DNA of 64,000 bases, taken from contig OX638322.1 in assembly GCA_951812575.1 (NCBI GenBank), positions 774,850 through 838,849 on the forward strand, written 5' to 3'. The notes beneath the pieces were generated by a model. It searched no databases. It saw only the letters and a list, made by a program, of their open reading frames with translations, and was not told the origin of the DNA. How positions within the stretch are numbered: position 1 is the stretch's first letter; every line of letters begins with the position of its first letter. Positions 16,244 to 25,207 of this stretch are shown one piece after another. This DNA is from Candidatus Binatia bacterium. Lineage in GTDB: Bacteria; Desulfobacterota; Binatia; Bin18. A program made the translations under genes and the position numbers.

Positions 16244-17257
16244 ATGCTGCTCGATACCCTGCAACGCCCAGTCAAGGACCTGCGCATTTCCGTCACCGAC
16301 CGGTGCAATTTTCGCTGCACCTATTGCATGCCGCTGGACAACTACGACTGGCTGGACAAAAGCGAGGTGCTGACGTTTGAGGAAATCACGCGGCTGGCCC
16401 GCCTGTTTATTCAGCTTGGGGTCGAAAAAATTCGTCTAACCGGGGGCGAGCCCCTGGCCCGGCGGGACCTTGAGCAACTCGTCAAAAGCTTGTCCGGCCT
16501 CGACGGCCTGCGTGATCTGTGTCTCACCACTAACGGCTCAACCCTGGCTGAAAAAGCCCAGGCCCTGAAAGCGGCTGGCTTACGCCGGCTGAACGTTAGC
16601 CTCGACAGCCTCAAACCCGACCGTTTTCGACGCATTACCAAGCGCGGCGACTTGCAGAAAGTTCTGCACGGCCTGTTTGTGGCCAAGGAGCACGGGTTCT
16701 CGCCGATTAAGCTCAACGCGGTCATCGAACGCGGGGTGAATGACGACGAGATTATCGATCTGGTGACGTTCTCGCTTGAGCATGGCTTTGCCATCCGTTT
16801 CATCGAGTTCATGGATGTGGGCAATGCCAATCACTGGCAGTCGGACACCATCGTGCCCAAGCAGGAAATCCTGGACATCATCAACACGCGCTTTCCCCTC
16901 CGGGAAGTAGGCCGAAAGGGCGGCAGCGCACCGTCGGTGGATTATCAATGCGTCGATGGCAGCGGTGATATCGGGGTGATCGCCTCGGTCACCGAGCCGT
17001 TCTGTTCGTCCTGTACGCGTGCGCGGCTGACCGCGGACGGCAGACTGGTGACCTGTCTCTTTGCCAACACCGGTCACAACCTCAAGGTCCTGCTGCGCGG
17101 TGGGGCCAGCGATGACAGGCTGCTCGACGTGCTGCAACAGGTCTGGCTCCAGCGGACAGACCGCTACTCGGAAGAACGCTTGGCCGCCCTGCGTTCGGGA
17201 GCCGGCTACGACCCCAAAGAGCATAAAAAAATCGAGATGATTAGTCTGGGTGGGTAG
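16244..17257 (+). CDS. moaA: GTP 3',8-cyclase MoaA
   Basis: Radical SAM enzyme of 337 residues that starts molybdenum cofactor synthesis by turning GTP into 3',8-cyclo-7,8-dihydro-GTP, which MoaC then uses. The first [4Fe-4S] cluster is bound by CNFRCTYC near residue 22. The second, GTP-binding cluster uses CSSCTRARLTADGRLVTC in the C-terminal third. The chain ends in the conserved Gly-Gly. AAGGAG precedes the ATG. No other moa genes are nearby. Confidence 0.96.
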   Translation: MLLDTLQRPVKDLRISVTDRCNFRCTYCMPLDNYDWLDKSEVLTFEEITRLARLFIQLGVEKIRLTGGEPLARRDLEQLVKSLSGLDGLRDLCLTTNGSTLAEKAQALKAAGLRRLNVSLDSLKPDRFRRITKRGDLQKVLHGLFVAKEHGFSPIKLNAVIERGVNDDEIIDLVTFSLEHGFAIRFIEFMDVGNANHWQSDTIVPKQEILDIINTRFPLREVGRKGGSAPSVDYQCVDGSGDIGVIASVTEPFCSSCTRARLTADGRLVTCLFANTGHNLKVLLRGGASDDRLLDVLQQVWLQRTDRYSEERLAALRSGAGYDPKEHKKIEMISLGG

Positions 17258-17287
17258 AGTCGCGCTACCTGGGACACGCCGCTCAAG

Positions 17288-17857
17288 TTAGAACGTCGTC
17301 GAAAATTCCGGCAACACGGCAAGCGTCTTGAGATCTATGATCTCAACCGTGCCGCCACCACCCTCTTCCAGGGTCAGCATGCCAACCGTGCCCGGCTGGG
17401 CCGCGTAATTGTGCGGATAGGTCGGACTGCCGGGATTAATGACCAGAACATCGGCGTAGCGCTGGACCCGCTCGACATGAGTATGGCCGCAGACAATAAT
17501 ATCGGTCCGCCGACCAAAGGCCCGCTCCATCGTCCGCTCAATCGGCCAGTGCGGATATTCGTTCGGATCGAGCACATCGTGCACCAGCCCCAGCGTGTAA
17601 CCGGCGCACTGCGTCACAACGGCCTCGTGCAGTCGAGGGTCTTCCGGGACGACGGCGCGTCCGCCCGAGCCTTCGTCGCCATTGCCCCGACAGGCCACCA
17701 CCGGCGCGATTGCTTCGAGCCAGTCCAGTACGGCAAGGCAGTGCAGGTCGCCGGCGTGGACAATCAGCTCAACCCCGGCGAACACCGTCCGCACCTGGCT
17801 CGGGAGTTCGGGCATGGCCTCGGGGATATGCGAGTCGGCGATGAGTCCGATTTTCAT
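17288..17857 (-). CDS. YfcE family metallophosphoesterase
   Basis: Calcineurin-like phosphoesterase of 189 residues. Metal ligands appear as ADSH (residues 7-10), AGDLH, GNGDE, and GHTHVERV with NPGSPTYP following, the standard YfcE/MJ0936 order. These enzymes hydrolyse phosphodiesters with Mn2+. The start at 17857 gives the family length. An upstream extension of 18 basic residues is unlikely. It converges on moaA with 30 bases between. Confidence 0.88.
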   Translation of the reverse strand: MKIGLIADSHIPEAMPELPSQVRTVFAGVELIVHAGDLHCLAVLDWLEAIAPVVACRGNGDEGSGGRAVVPEDPRLHEAVVTQCAGYTLGLVHDVLDPNEYPHWPIERTMERAFGRRTDIIVCGHTHVERVQRYADVLVINPGSPTYPHNYAAQPGTVGMLTLEEGGGGTVEIIDLKTLAVLPEFSTTF

Positions 17858-17963
17858 GGCAATGGAAACTTTCCGCGAACGTTTTCTCTTGGTGGTATAC
17901 CGGCTGGACATACGAGAAACAACATGCCAACAATGACACTATCCAACCGAACAAGGGGGGAAG

Positions 17964-19130
17964 ATGTCTATGGATCACGCGACACATCTGCCTCTGGCGA
18001 CGCTGAGTGAGGAAGAAGAATTATTTCGGACGATGGTGCGGGAGTTCGCCGAGGAACAGGTCAAACCCCACGTCATGGAGATGGACCGCGCGGCCAAGAT
18101 CCCCCAGGAGCTGATTGCCCAACTCTTTGACTTGGGGGTCATGGGCATCGAAATCCCCGCCAGCTATGGCGGCGCGGATGCCAGTTTCTTTATGTCGATT
18201 CTGGCCATTGAAGAATTTGCGCGGGTTGACCCGGCGGTCGCCACCTGTGTGGATGTCCAGAATACCCTGGTCAACAATGCCCTCGTCCGCTGGCTCAACC
18301 CTGACCAAAAAGCTCAGTTTTTCCCCCACCTGGCCACGGACACGGTCGGGGCCTATGCCTTATCTGAGTCCGGTTCCGGGAGCGACGCCTTTGCCATGCA
18401 GACCCGCGCGCGGCCGGATGGCGACACCTTTGTGCTGAACGGCCAAAAGATGTGGACCACCAATGGCGCAGAAGCCGGCGTGTATCTGCTCTTTGCCAAT
18501 GCCGACCCGGACAAGGGCTATAAGGGCGTGACCGCCTTCATGGTCGAACGCGATATGCCAGGTTTCAGCGTCGGGAAAAAAGAGGATAAGCTGGGCATTC
18601 GCGCCAGTTCGACCTGTGAGCTGATTCTCGAAGACGTCCGGGTGCCGCGCAGCCAAGTCGTGGGGGAGATCGGCCAGGGCTATAAAGTCGCGATTGAGAC
18701 CCTGAACGAGGGTCGGATTGGGATCGGAGCGCAAATGACCGGTCTGGCCCAGGGGGCCTTTGAGTGTGCGCTGGGCTATGCCAGAGAGCGTTCACAGTTT
18801 GGGCGGGCGATTACGGATTTTCAGGCCGTCCAATTCGAGTTGGCAGAACTGGCGACCGAGATCGAGGCCGCCCGGCTGATGGTGTATAACACCGCCCGCC
18901 TCAAGGAGAGCGGACAGCCGTTTGCCCATTCCGCGGCCATGACCAAATTCTTTTGCTCCCAGGTCGGGGAACGGGTCGCCTCACGTTCCCTGGAGATTTT
19001 CGGCGGCGTGGGCTTTACCAAAGACTATCCGGCCGAGAAGTTCTACCGGGACGCCAAGATCGGCAAAATCTATGAGGGCACCTCAAATATGCAACTCAAA
19101 ACCATTGCCGCCAACCTGCTAAGGAGCTGA
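17964..19130 (+). CDS. Acyl-CoA dehydrogenase
   Basis: FAD-dependent acyl-CoA dehydrogenase of 388 residues. YALSESGSGSDAFAMQTRA binds flavin and substrate, GIRASSTCEL and the ERSQFGRAITDFQAVQ block are family signatures, and YEGTSNMQLKTIA near the C-terminus carries the usual catalytic Glu. It passes electrons to ETF during beta-oxidation-type reactions. AGGGGGG precedes the ATG. The next gene, an MBL hydrolase, starts three bases after its stop, so the two are translated together. Chain-length preference is not predictable. Confidence 0.92.
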   Translation: MSMDHATHLPLATLSEEEELFRTMVREFAEEQVKPHVMEMDRAAKIPQELIAQLFDLGVMGIEIPASYGGADASFFMSILAIEEFARVDPAVATCVDVQNTLVNNALVRWLNPDQKAQFFPHLATDTVGAYALSESGSGSDAFAMQTRARPDGDTFVLNGQKMWTTNGAEAGVYLLFANADPDKGYKGVTAFMVERDMPGFSVGKKEDKLGIRASSTCELILEDVRVPRSQVVGEIGQGYKVAIETLNEGRIGIGAQMTGLAQGAFECALGYARERSQFGRAITDFQAVQFELAELATEIEAARLMVYNTARLKESGQPFAHSAAMTKFFCSQVGERVASRSLEIFGGVGFTKDYPAEKFYRDAKIGKIYEGTSNMQLKTIAANLLRS

Positions 19131-19132
19131 GA

Positions 19133-20008
19133 ATGACCCAACCACAACGTGTTGTTACGGATACCATGGCCGGGTTGAAGCTGCCCGACTTCGACACCTG
19201 GAGCGATCGGGTTGCGACCGTGCTTGGTCAAAACCCCGGGCCGTTCACCGGACCCGGAACCAATACTTATCTGGTTGGCACGAGCAAACGGCCACTGCTG
19301 CTCGACACGGGGATCGGCCTGGAAGTGTACGATCCCTTATTGGAACAGGGCCTGTCCGAAACCAAGGGCGCCAACGAACTCCAGGAGATTGTCCTCACCC
19401 ATGTCCATCAGGACCACATCGGCGGGGTGCCCAATGTGCAGAAACGTTTTGGCGAACTCAGCGTCTCAAAACATCGCTGGCCGGAAAAAGATCGGGCGTA
19501 TGATTTTCCACTGACCTATATCGAAGACGGCGCCACCATCGAGACCGACGGGGCCACCCTGCACGCGATCCATACGCCGGGTCATGCCAAGGACCATCTG
19601 TGTTACTACCTCGAAGAGGAAAAAGCGCTCTTCACCGGAGACTTGGTGCTGGGGGCTGGCACGACGGTCGTGCCGGAAGAAGGCGGCGGCTTGATTGACT
19701 ATATGGCCTCACTGCGCAAGCTGCTCGACCTTGATCTATCGGTGATTTATCCCGCTCACGGCCCAGCGATTCGCGAGCCGTATAAAAAACTGAACGCCTA
19801 CATCGCCCACCGCGAGTTGCGCGAGCAGCAGGTGCTGGACGCACTTGGCGCCGGACTGACCAGAATTCCAGACATGGTGAAGCGTATTTATGTGGACGTG
19901 CCGGAGTTTCTGCACGCCGCGGCCGGGAACTCCGTGCAGTCCCACCTGATTAAGCTGGAAAAAGAAGGTGTGGTGAAAAACGAAGGGGAGGAGTGGGCGT
20001 TAGCGTAG
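19133..20008 (+). CDS. MBL fold hydrolase, LACTB2-like
   Basis: Metallo-beta-lactamase fold protein of 291 residues. GPGTNTYLVG, LTHVHQDHIGGV (metal site; Gln in place of the usual residue between the His pairs), TPGHAKDHLC and FTGDLVLGAGTT follow the LACTB2 order. Its C-terminal winged-helix-like segment reads HREL through SHLIKLEKEGVV. Homologues include nucleases and thioester hydrolases. AAGGAG lies within the end of the dehydrogenase gene. Co-expression suggests hydrolysis of an acyl-CoA or related product. Confidence 0.87.
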   Translation: MTQPQRVVTDTMAGLKLPDFDTWSDRVATVLGQNPGPFTGPGTNTYLVGTSKRPLLLDTGIGLEVYDPLLEQGLSETKGANELQEIVLTHVHQDHIGGVPNVQKRFGELSVSKHRWPEKDRAYDFPLTYIEDGATIETDGATLHAIHTPGHAKDHLCYYLEEEKALFTGDLVLGAGTTVVPEEGGGLIDYMASLRKLLDLDLSVIYPAHGPAIREPYKKLNAYIAHRELREQQVLDALGAGLTRIPDMVKRIYVDVPEFLHAAAGNSVQSHLIKLEKEGVVKNEGEEWALA

Positions 20009-20049
20009 AGAATCGTCGAATGGCGCTTCGCCCACCCAACCTGCCGCAC

Positions 20050-20910
20050 CTAACTGAACAACACCTTGGCCAGTTCCGACCGGTATCGATCAGCTAATTC
20101 ACTCCGAGCGCCAACCACCTCAAAAATTTCGAGCATAGCCTTCCGCGCGCCTTCGTCTCGGAAGGTGCGGTCTTTCTTCACGATCTCCAGATATTCGGCA
20201 AGCGCCTCTTCATAGCGAGTCGAAGCAGCCAGAATCTGGGCAAGGTCAAACCGTGTGTCCAGATCGTTTGGGTCGGCCTCAATTTTCTCGCGACAGACGG
20301 CCTCTTCATCGGCGCTGGCTCCGGTCTGTTTGACGCGTATCTGAGCGGCTACCTGCTGCGCTTCATCATACTCCCGAGTATGCGGCGGAATACGACCCAG
20401 TATGGCAAGCGCATCCGCGTGCTCTTCCTTACCCATCAGAAGACGGGCCAGCCCAAGCAGTGCTTTCGGCTGCCGCTCGTCCTTTGAGAGGGCGGCGCGA
20501 TAGAGACTCTCGGCTCCTTGCTCCTTTCCCTGATCTTGCAGGTCTTGGCCTTGCTGGGCCAGCGCGTCGGCCTCAGACGGGATCAACTCTTCAATAAATT
20601 GGCGAATCGCCGGCTCGGGCACAGCGCCCAGAAACTCGTTGGCAATAGCGCCCGCCTTGACGGCCTTCACCGCCGGAATGCTACTGATCTGAAAGGATTG
20701 GGCCAGGGCGGGGTTTTCATCGACATTCACCTTTGCCAGGACAAACTTACCGGCTTGTTCGTCCGCGAGTTTCTCCAGCACCGGGCCGATGGCACGACAC
20801 GGACCGCACCACGGGGCCCAAAAATCCAGCACAACCGGGACGCTGTACGAGCGTTCAAGCACGTCCTGCTCAAAGTCTTTTTCATTGATATCAACGGTCC
20901 ATTCACCCAT
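20050..20910 (-). CDS. Thioredoxin-TPR chaperone, CnoX (YbbN)-like
   Basis: Protein of 286 residues with an N-terminal thioredoxin domain, active site WCGPC (about 34-38) and cis-Pro in ISSIPAV, then a tetratricopeptide-like helical region from about residue 115. E. coli CnoX joins a thioredoxin fold to TPRs and protects proteins from bleach stress by passing them to GroEL. Unlike the E. coli form, this one retains both cysteines. Single gene, convergent with the MBL gene. The 202-base gap before leuC has no other visible gene. Confidence 0.88.
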   Translation of the reverse strand: MGEWTVDINEKDFEQDVLERSYSVPVVLDFWAPWCGPCRAIGPVLEKLADEQAGKFVLAKVNVDENPALAQSFQISSIPAVKAVKAGAIANEFLGAVPEPAIRQFIEELIPSEADALAQQGQDLQDQGKEQGAESLYRAALSKDERQPKALLGLARLLMGKEEHADALAILGRIPPHTREYDEAQQVAAQIRVKQTGASADEEAVCREKIEADPNDLDTRFDLAQILAASTRYEEALAEYLEIVKKDRTFRDEGARKAMLEIFEVVGARSELADRYRSELAKVLFS

Positions 20911-21112
20911 GAATTTCTCCCTGCATGATCATCTCTGGTCTGGTTTTTTAAGGCGCTGGGACATGCTGGCCCATGTCCACTTACTCAGGTGTGCTATCCT
21001 ACCATACCGTCTCCGCTCCTTCCATCTTGCCAGCCCCTACCAAATCTGAGAAAGGTATAGCTCTTTCAGCAGCCACGGCCCAAAGGAAAGATATGACATA
21101 AAGGGGTAGATC

Positions 21113-22516
21113 ATGGCGAGCAAGACAATGTTTGAGAAAATCTGGGAGTCGCACGTGGTGCGGACCGAAGCGGACGGCACCGCGCTCTTGTATGTTGACC
21201 GTCACCTCACCCACGAGGTGACTTCTCCACAGGCGTTTGAGGGCTTGCAACTGGCCGGTCGAAACGTGCGCCGCACCCAAGCGACAATAGCCGTGCCCGA
21301 CCATAATGTGCCAACAACCGACCGGGACAAGCCGATTGAGGATGCGGTGGCAGCCAAGCAGATCGAAGCCCTCCAGGAGAACTGTCGGACAACCGGCGTC
21401 CCGATTTTCGACATAGACGATATCCGCCAGGGCATTGTGCATGTGATCGGACCGGAACAGGGGCTCACCCTGCCGGGCATGGTCATTGTGTGCGGGGATT
21501 CCCATACCGCCACGCACGGCGCGTTTGGCGCGCTGGCCTTTGGTATCGGCACAAGCGAGGTTGAGCACGTATTGGCCTCACAATGCCTGCTCCAAAAGAA
21601 AGCCAAGACCATGCAGGTGCGAGTGGAGGGCGTGTTGTCCGCACAGTGTTCTGCCAAAGACATTATCCTGGCCATTATCGGTAAAATCGGAACGGCCGGC
21701 GGAACCGGGCATGTCATCGAATACACGGGCTCGGCCATCCGGGCGCTGTCAATGGAAGGCCGCATGACGCTGTGCAATATGTCCATTGAGGGTGGCGCAC
21801 GGGCCGGGATGGTTGCGCCGGACGAAAAGACGTTTGCCTATATCAAGGACCGCCCGTTTGCGCCTAAGGGCGAGCTGTTCGAGCGGGCGGTGGCGGCCTG
21901 GCAGCTGCTGGCGTCCGACCCGGACGCCAGCTTTGACAAGACCGTAGAACTGAAGGCGGAAGACATCGCCCCCCAGGTCACCTGGGGTACGAATCCGGGC
22001 ATGGTCACCGATATTACCGGCAGCGTGCCGGACCCGGCCGCTATGCCCTCGCCGGAAATCCAAGAGGCCACGCAGCGGGCGCTGGCCTATATGGACCTGA
22101 AGGCCGGCACCCCCATAACAGCCATTCCGGTCGACCGGGTCTTTATCGGCTCCTGTACCAACTCACGTATTGAAGACCTGCGCATTGCCGCCCAATATGC
22201 AAAGGGCAGGCAGGTCGCCTCGACGGTCAACGCCATGGTGGTGCCAGGCTCCGGTCTGATCAAAAAACAAGCCGAGGACGAAGGGCTCGACGTCGTTTTT
22301 AAGGATGCGGGTTTCGAGTGGCGCGAGGCCGGCTGTTCCATGTGTTTGGCCATGAACGCCGACACCCTTCAGCCGGGCGAGCGCTGCGCTTCAACCAGCA
22401 ACCGCAATTTTGAAGGCCGTCAGGGCAAGGGCGGGCGCACCCATCTGGTCTCCCCGGCCATGGCCGCCGCTGCCGCCATTGAGGGCCGCTTTGTCGATAT
22501 CAGGAACTGGAGCTAG
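21113..22516 (+). CDS. leuC: 3-isopropylmalate dehydratase, large subunit
   Basis: LeuC of 467 residues, the [4Fe-4S] subunit of isopropylmalate isomerase, which interconverts 2- and 3-isopropylmalate in leucine synthesis. Cluster cysteines are in [12 protein letters not shown] and in SMCLAMN near the C-terminus. [13 protein letters not shown] and the N-terminal IWESHVV are further marks. AGGGG precedes the ATG. leuD follows 19 bases downstream. leuA and leuB are not in the window, and no leader peptide or T-box is evident upstream. Confidence 0.96.
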   Translation: MASKTMFEKIWESHVVRTEADGTALLYVDRHLTHEVTSPQAFEGLQLAGRNVRRTQATIAVPDHNVPTTDRDKPIEDAVAAKQIEALQENCRTTGVPIFDIDDIRQGIVHVIGPEQGLTLPGMVIVCGDSHTATHGAFGALAFGIGTSEVEHVLASQCLLQKKAKTMQVRVEGVLSAQCSAKDIILAIIGKIGTAGGTGHVIEYTGSAIRALSMEGRMTLCNMSIEGGARAGMVAPDEKTFAYIKDRPFAPKGELFERAVAAWQLLASDPDASFDKTVELKAEDIAPQVTWGTNPGMVTDITGSVPDPAAMPSPEIQEATQRALAYMDLKAGTPITAIPVDRVFIGSCTNSRIEDLRIAAQYAKGRQVASTVNAMVVPGSGLIKKQAEDEGLDVVFKDAGFEWREAGCSMCLAMNADTLQPGERCASTSNRNFEGRQGKGGRTHLVSPAMAAAAAIEGRFVDIRNWS

Positions 22517-22535
22517 ACCCCTATTGGAGGCGCAT

Positions 22536-23156
22536 ATGGACGCTTTTACCACGCTTACAGGTATTGTTGCCCCGCTCGACCGAGTAAATGTTGATACCGA
22601 TCAAATTATTCCCAAGCAGTACCTCAAGACCATTAAGCGCACGGGCCTGCGGGAAGGCTTGTTCTCGGATTGGCGCTACACCAGCGACGGCAATCCCCAG
22701 GACGGATTTGTCTTGAATCAACCCCGCTATGATGGCGCGAGTATTCTCCTCGCGCGGGCTAATTTCGGCTGTGGCTCGTCGCGCGAGCACGCGCCGTGGG
22801 CTTTATTGGACCACGGTTTTCGATGCGTTATCGCCCCCAGCTTTGCCGATATCTTTTTTAACAACTGCTTCAAAAACGGTATGCTGCCACTTGTCCTCAC
22901 AAACGCAGAAGTCGATCAATTATTCAAAGAAGTCGAACCCCAACCGGGCTATCAACTCAGCGTGGATCTTGCGGCCCAAACCGTTACCACACCTGGGGGG
23001 ACAAGTTTTCATTTCGACGTTGATCCGTTTCGGAAAGACTGTCTGCTGAACGGCCTGGATGAAATCGGGCTCACCCTGCAAAAAGAGGCCGATATCACGG
23101 CCTATGAGCAACGCCGCAAAAACGAAGCACCCTGGCTGTTTCCCGACTTGGGGTAG
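22536..23156 (+). CDS. leuD: 3-isopropylmalate dehydratase, small subunit
   Basis: LeuD of 206 residues, the swivelling subunit that completes the isomerase active site with Leu[15 protein letters not shown] and [13 protein letters not shown] are diagnostic. The start at 22536 has TTGGAGG seven bases upstream. An upstream in-frame start would overlap leuC and adds unrelated sequence. Followed after 12 bases by a small gene of unknown role. Confidence 0.96.
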   Translation: MDAFTTLTGIVAPLDRVNVDTDQIIPKQYLKTIKRTGLREGLFSDWRYTSDGNPQDGFVLNQPRYDGASILLARANFGCGSSREHAPWALLDHGFRCVIAPSFADIFFNNCFKNGMLPLVLTNAEVDQLFKEVEPQPGYQLSVDLAAQTVTTPGGTSFHFDVDPFRKDCLLNGLDEIGLTLQKEADITAYEQRRKNEAPWLFPDLG

Positions 23157-23168
23157 AAAATATCCAGC

Positions 23169-23474
23169 ATGTCCTCGTACCCCCTCACAGTCCAGGAAGC
23201 AGCTCTGCTCCATCAGGCCGCGGGCATGGCCGGCGACCGTTTGGCGCGTCAGGAGAACGATGCCGGGGTACGCTCCATGGAAACCCTCCTGACTCACCTC
23301 GAAGAGGAGCAACCGCAGGCCGTCAGCCTCAATGTACTCCAACGCGAAGTCCTCGGAAAAATGCTGATGAACCTGTCTTTCGATCTGCTGCGAGAGGATA
23401 AGGACGAGCGTTCGGCGCTCGCCGAGGAATTGGCTGAACGTCTGTTTCAAGACGGCGAAGGAGAAGACGCATGA
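23169..23474 (+). CDS. Hypothetical protein between leuD and an LLM gene
   Basis: Acidic, mostly helical protein of 101 residues (high Glu/Leu/Ala), with no signal peptide or membrane segment. Recognisable stretches such as LTVQEAALLHQAAG and EERLAERLFQ-like ends do not point to a family I know. Its last codons overlap the ATG of the following LLM gene by four bases (ATGA), so translation is probably coupled, and it begins 12 bases after leuD. No clear ribosome site of its own. Confidence 0.65.
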   Translation: MSSYPLTVQEAALLHQAAGMAGDRLARQENDAGVRSMETLLTHLEEEQPQAVSLNVLQREVLGKMLMNLSFDLLREDKDERSALAEELAERLFQDGEGEDA

Positions 23475-24307
23475 AATTTGGTGTTGTCATCCGCAATATG
23501 GGTCCGGCCGCTACCCGAGATACGCTCGGCGCCTGCGTGCAGGCCGTGGAAGAAGCCGGCTTTGATGCCGCGTTTGTCGTGGATCATCTGGCTATTCCGC
23601 CGGATCAAACTGAAGGATCGGGCGGACGCTATTTTGAGCCGCTGACGACGCTGGCCTATTTTGCCGCACTGACCCGGAAGATCCAGCTCGGTATCTCCGT
23701 CCTGGTCTTTCCCTACCGGCCGGCCGTGTATCTGGCCAAGCAGGTGGCCACCCTCCAGGAACTCTCGGGGGAGCGACTTATCCTGGGCGCCGGGGTCGGC
23801 TGGATGCGGCCGGAATTTGAAGCCCTGGGTGTGGACCCGCGCAAGCGTGGTGCCATTACCAACGAGACCCTCGAAGTCGTCCACCAGTTGTTTGATAACG
23901 ATGTGAGTGCGTACGACGGGACTCACATCAAATTCCCCGAGTTTGTCTTTGCCCCGCGGCCGGCGCGTCCACCCATCTGGGTTGGGGGAGCTGGCCCCAA
24001 GGCCATTGAACGGACCATCAAATGGGGCGACGGCTATTACCCGATTGGACTCCAGTCGGGCGAGTTGGCCCAGGTTGCCGCGCATTTACGCGAGGAGTCT
24101 GAAAAGCACGGACGGTCCATGCCCGACTTGATCGTCGGCGGCATGATCCGCGAGGGCAGTCCCGAACCCATGATCGACCGTATATCGGCCATGAAAGAAG
24201 CCGGGGCGAATCACTATGTCTTGGGGCTGGGGCGCTACGCTGATGCCGCGACCTTCCGAAGCGGCATAGAACGCTTTGCCGCCGAGGTTATGCCGAAGAT
24301 TGCCTGA
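23471..24307 (+). CDS. LLM class F420-dependent oxidoreductase (TIGR03619-like)
   Basis: Luciferase-like enzyme of 278 residues and a paralogue of the protein at 5865-6731. MKFGVVIRNMGP, FDAAFVVDHLAIPP, LGISVLVFPYRP and LGAGVGWMRPEFEALG give the same subgroup order. The cofactor is likely F420 or FMN. It overlaps the 101-residue gene and is probably expressed from the leuCD transcript, although a link to leucine synthesis is not evident. It ends before a palindromic repeat shared with the convergent GDPD gene. Confidence 0.85.
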   Translation: MKFGVVIRNMGPAATRDTLGACVQAVEEAGFDAAFVVDHLAIPPDQTEGSGGRYFEPLTTLAYFAALTRKIQLGISVLVFPYRPAVYLAKQVATLQELSGERLILGAGVGWMRPEFEALGVDPRKRGAITNETLEVVHQLFDNDVSAYDGTHIKFPEFVFAPRPARPPIWVGGAGPKAIERTIKWGDGYYPIGLQSGELAQVAAHLREESEKHGRSMPDLIVGGMIREGSPEPMIDRISAMKEAGANHYVLGLGRYADAATFRSGIERFAAEVMPKIA

Positions 24308-24330
24308 CCTAGACAGTCTGCCTAAGAATC

Positions 24331-24352
24331 CCTTCTCCCTTGAGGGAGAAGG
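24331..24352. repeat. Palindromic repeat, possible bidirectional terminator
   Basis: CCTTCTCCCT-tg-AGGGAGAAGG, 10-bp arms, followed by TCAGGATGAGGGTGAG. It lies between two convergent genes, 23 bases after the LLM stop and 18 before the GDPD stop. The tail AGGGTGAG is echoed beside the palindrome at 43705-43728, so these appear to be copies of one dispersed family. Confidence 0.6.
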
Positions 24353-24370
24353 TCAGGATGAGGGTGAGTT

Positions 24371-25165
24371 TTACTCTCTCCCCCGTGCCACTTCCAGCAA
24401 GCGAGACGGAAAGTCCGACATCACCCCGTCTACACCCAGATCGAGTAAACGGCGCATCTCCTGTGGCTCATTAATTGTCCACGCATGGATTTCCACATTG
24501 AATTGGCGCGCGGCGGCAATCGTTTGTTCCGTCACCAGCGGAATATTCTGATATGTGGGTGGAATCTGGAGCGCCTGGCCGGACGGCTGATAGCGGTCTA
24601 GCTGACCGGTTGCAACGCGCTGAATAAAATCGACCACTTCGTTATAACCAAAGTTTGTCGGAATATCCGGGGCCAGGGTTCGCACGCGAGCCAGGACCAC
24701 GTCATGTTCTGACGCAATAATAACGTCATCCGCCTTGCCGCAGTCTTTGATCGCGGCAATCACCTGTTCTTCGATGGGCGGGTCGGATGGCTTGATCTCA
24801 ACCGTAAATTTTACCTGCGGGAAACCCCTCAGCACTTCTTGGAGCGAAGGAATAATCACGTCCGACGCGCGGAAAGGGAGTGTCTTGCCCTCATCCGGCG
24901 AAAACCGATAGCCGGCGTCGAGCTGTTGCAGAGCAGCGAGGGAATAGTTGTTCACCGCACCCAGACCATTGGTCGTCCGCTCGATGGTCGCGTCATGGAT
25001 GACCATGATCTGCTTATCCTCAGACGCATGCACATCCAGCTCAATATACTCAACACCCGCATCCACAGCCCGCTGAAACGCGGCCATGGTGTTCTCGGGC
25101 GCTTCCCCGCTGGCACCCCGATGCGCAAACAGTCGGGGTTTTGGTCCGTCGAAAAAGGTTGTCAT
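24371..25165 (-). CDS. Glycerophosphodiester phosphodiesterase
   Basis: GDPD enzyme of 264 residues that releases glycerol 3-phosphate from phospholipid head-group diesters. The catalytic HRGASGEAPENT (His, Arg, Glu, Asn near residues 15-26), ELDVHASED for the Ca2+ site and VIHDATIERTTNG with the second His are all present. The C-terminal part has VHAWTINEPQEMRRLLDLGV, as usual. No signal peptide, so a cytosolic UgpQ-like role is likely. It marks the left border of the A+T-richer defence island. Confidence 0.92.
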   Translation of the reverse strand: MTTFFDGPKPRLFAHRGASGEAPENTMAAFQRAVDAGVEYIELDVHASEDKQIMVIHDATIERTTNGLGAVNNYSLAALQQLDAGYRFSPDEGKTLPFRASDVIIPSLQEVLRGFPQVKFTVEIKPSDPPIEEQVIAAIKDCGKADDVIIASEHDVVLARVRTLAPDIPTNFGYNEVVDFIQRVATGQLDRYQPSGQALQIPPTYQNIPLVTEQTIAAARQFNVEIHAWTINEPQEMRRLLDLGVDGVMSDFPSRLLEVARGRE

Positions 25166-25207
25166 ATTTCCTCTGGGCTTGTCATCTGCTTCTCTCTGAT
25201 GAACACC

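Noticed and set aside
20911..21112. leuC upstream region as a leucine attenuator or T-box
   Set aside because: No Leu-rich leader peptide, no T-box sequence and no convincing alternative hairpins could be seen.
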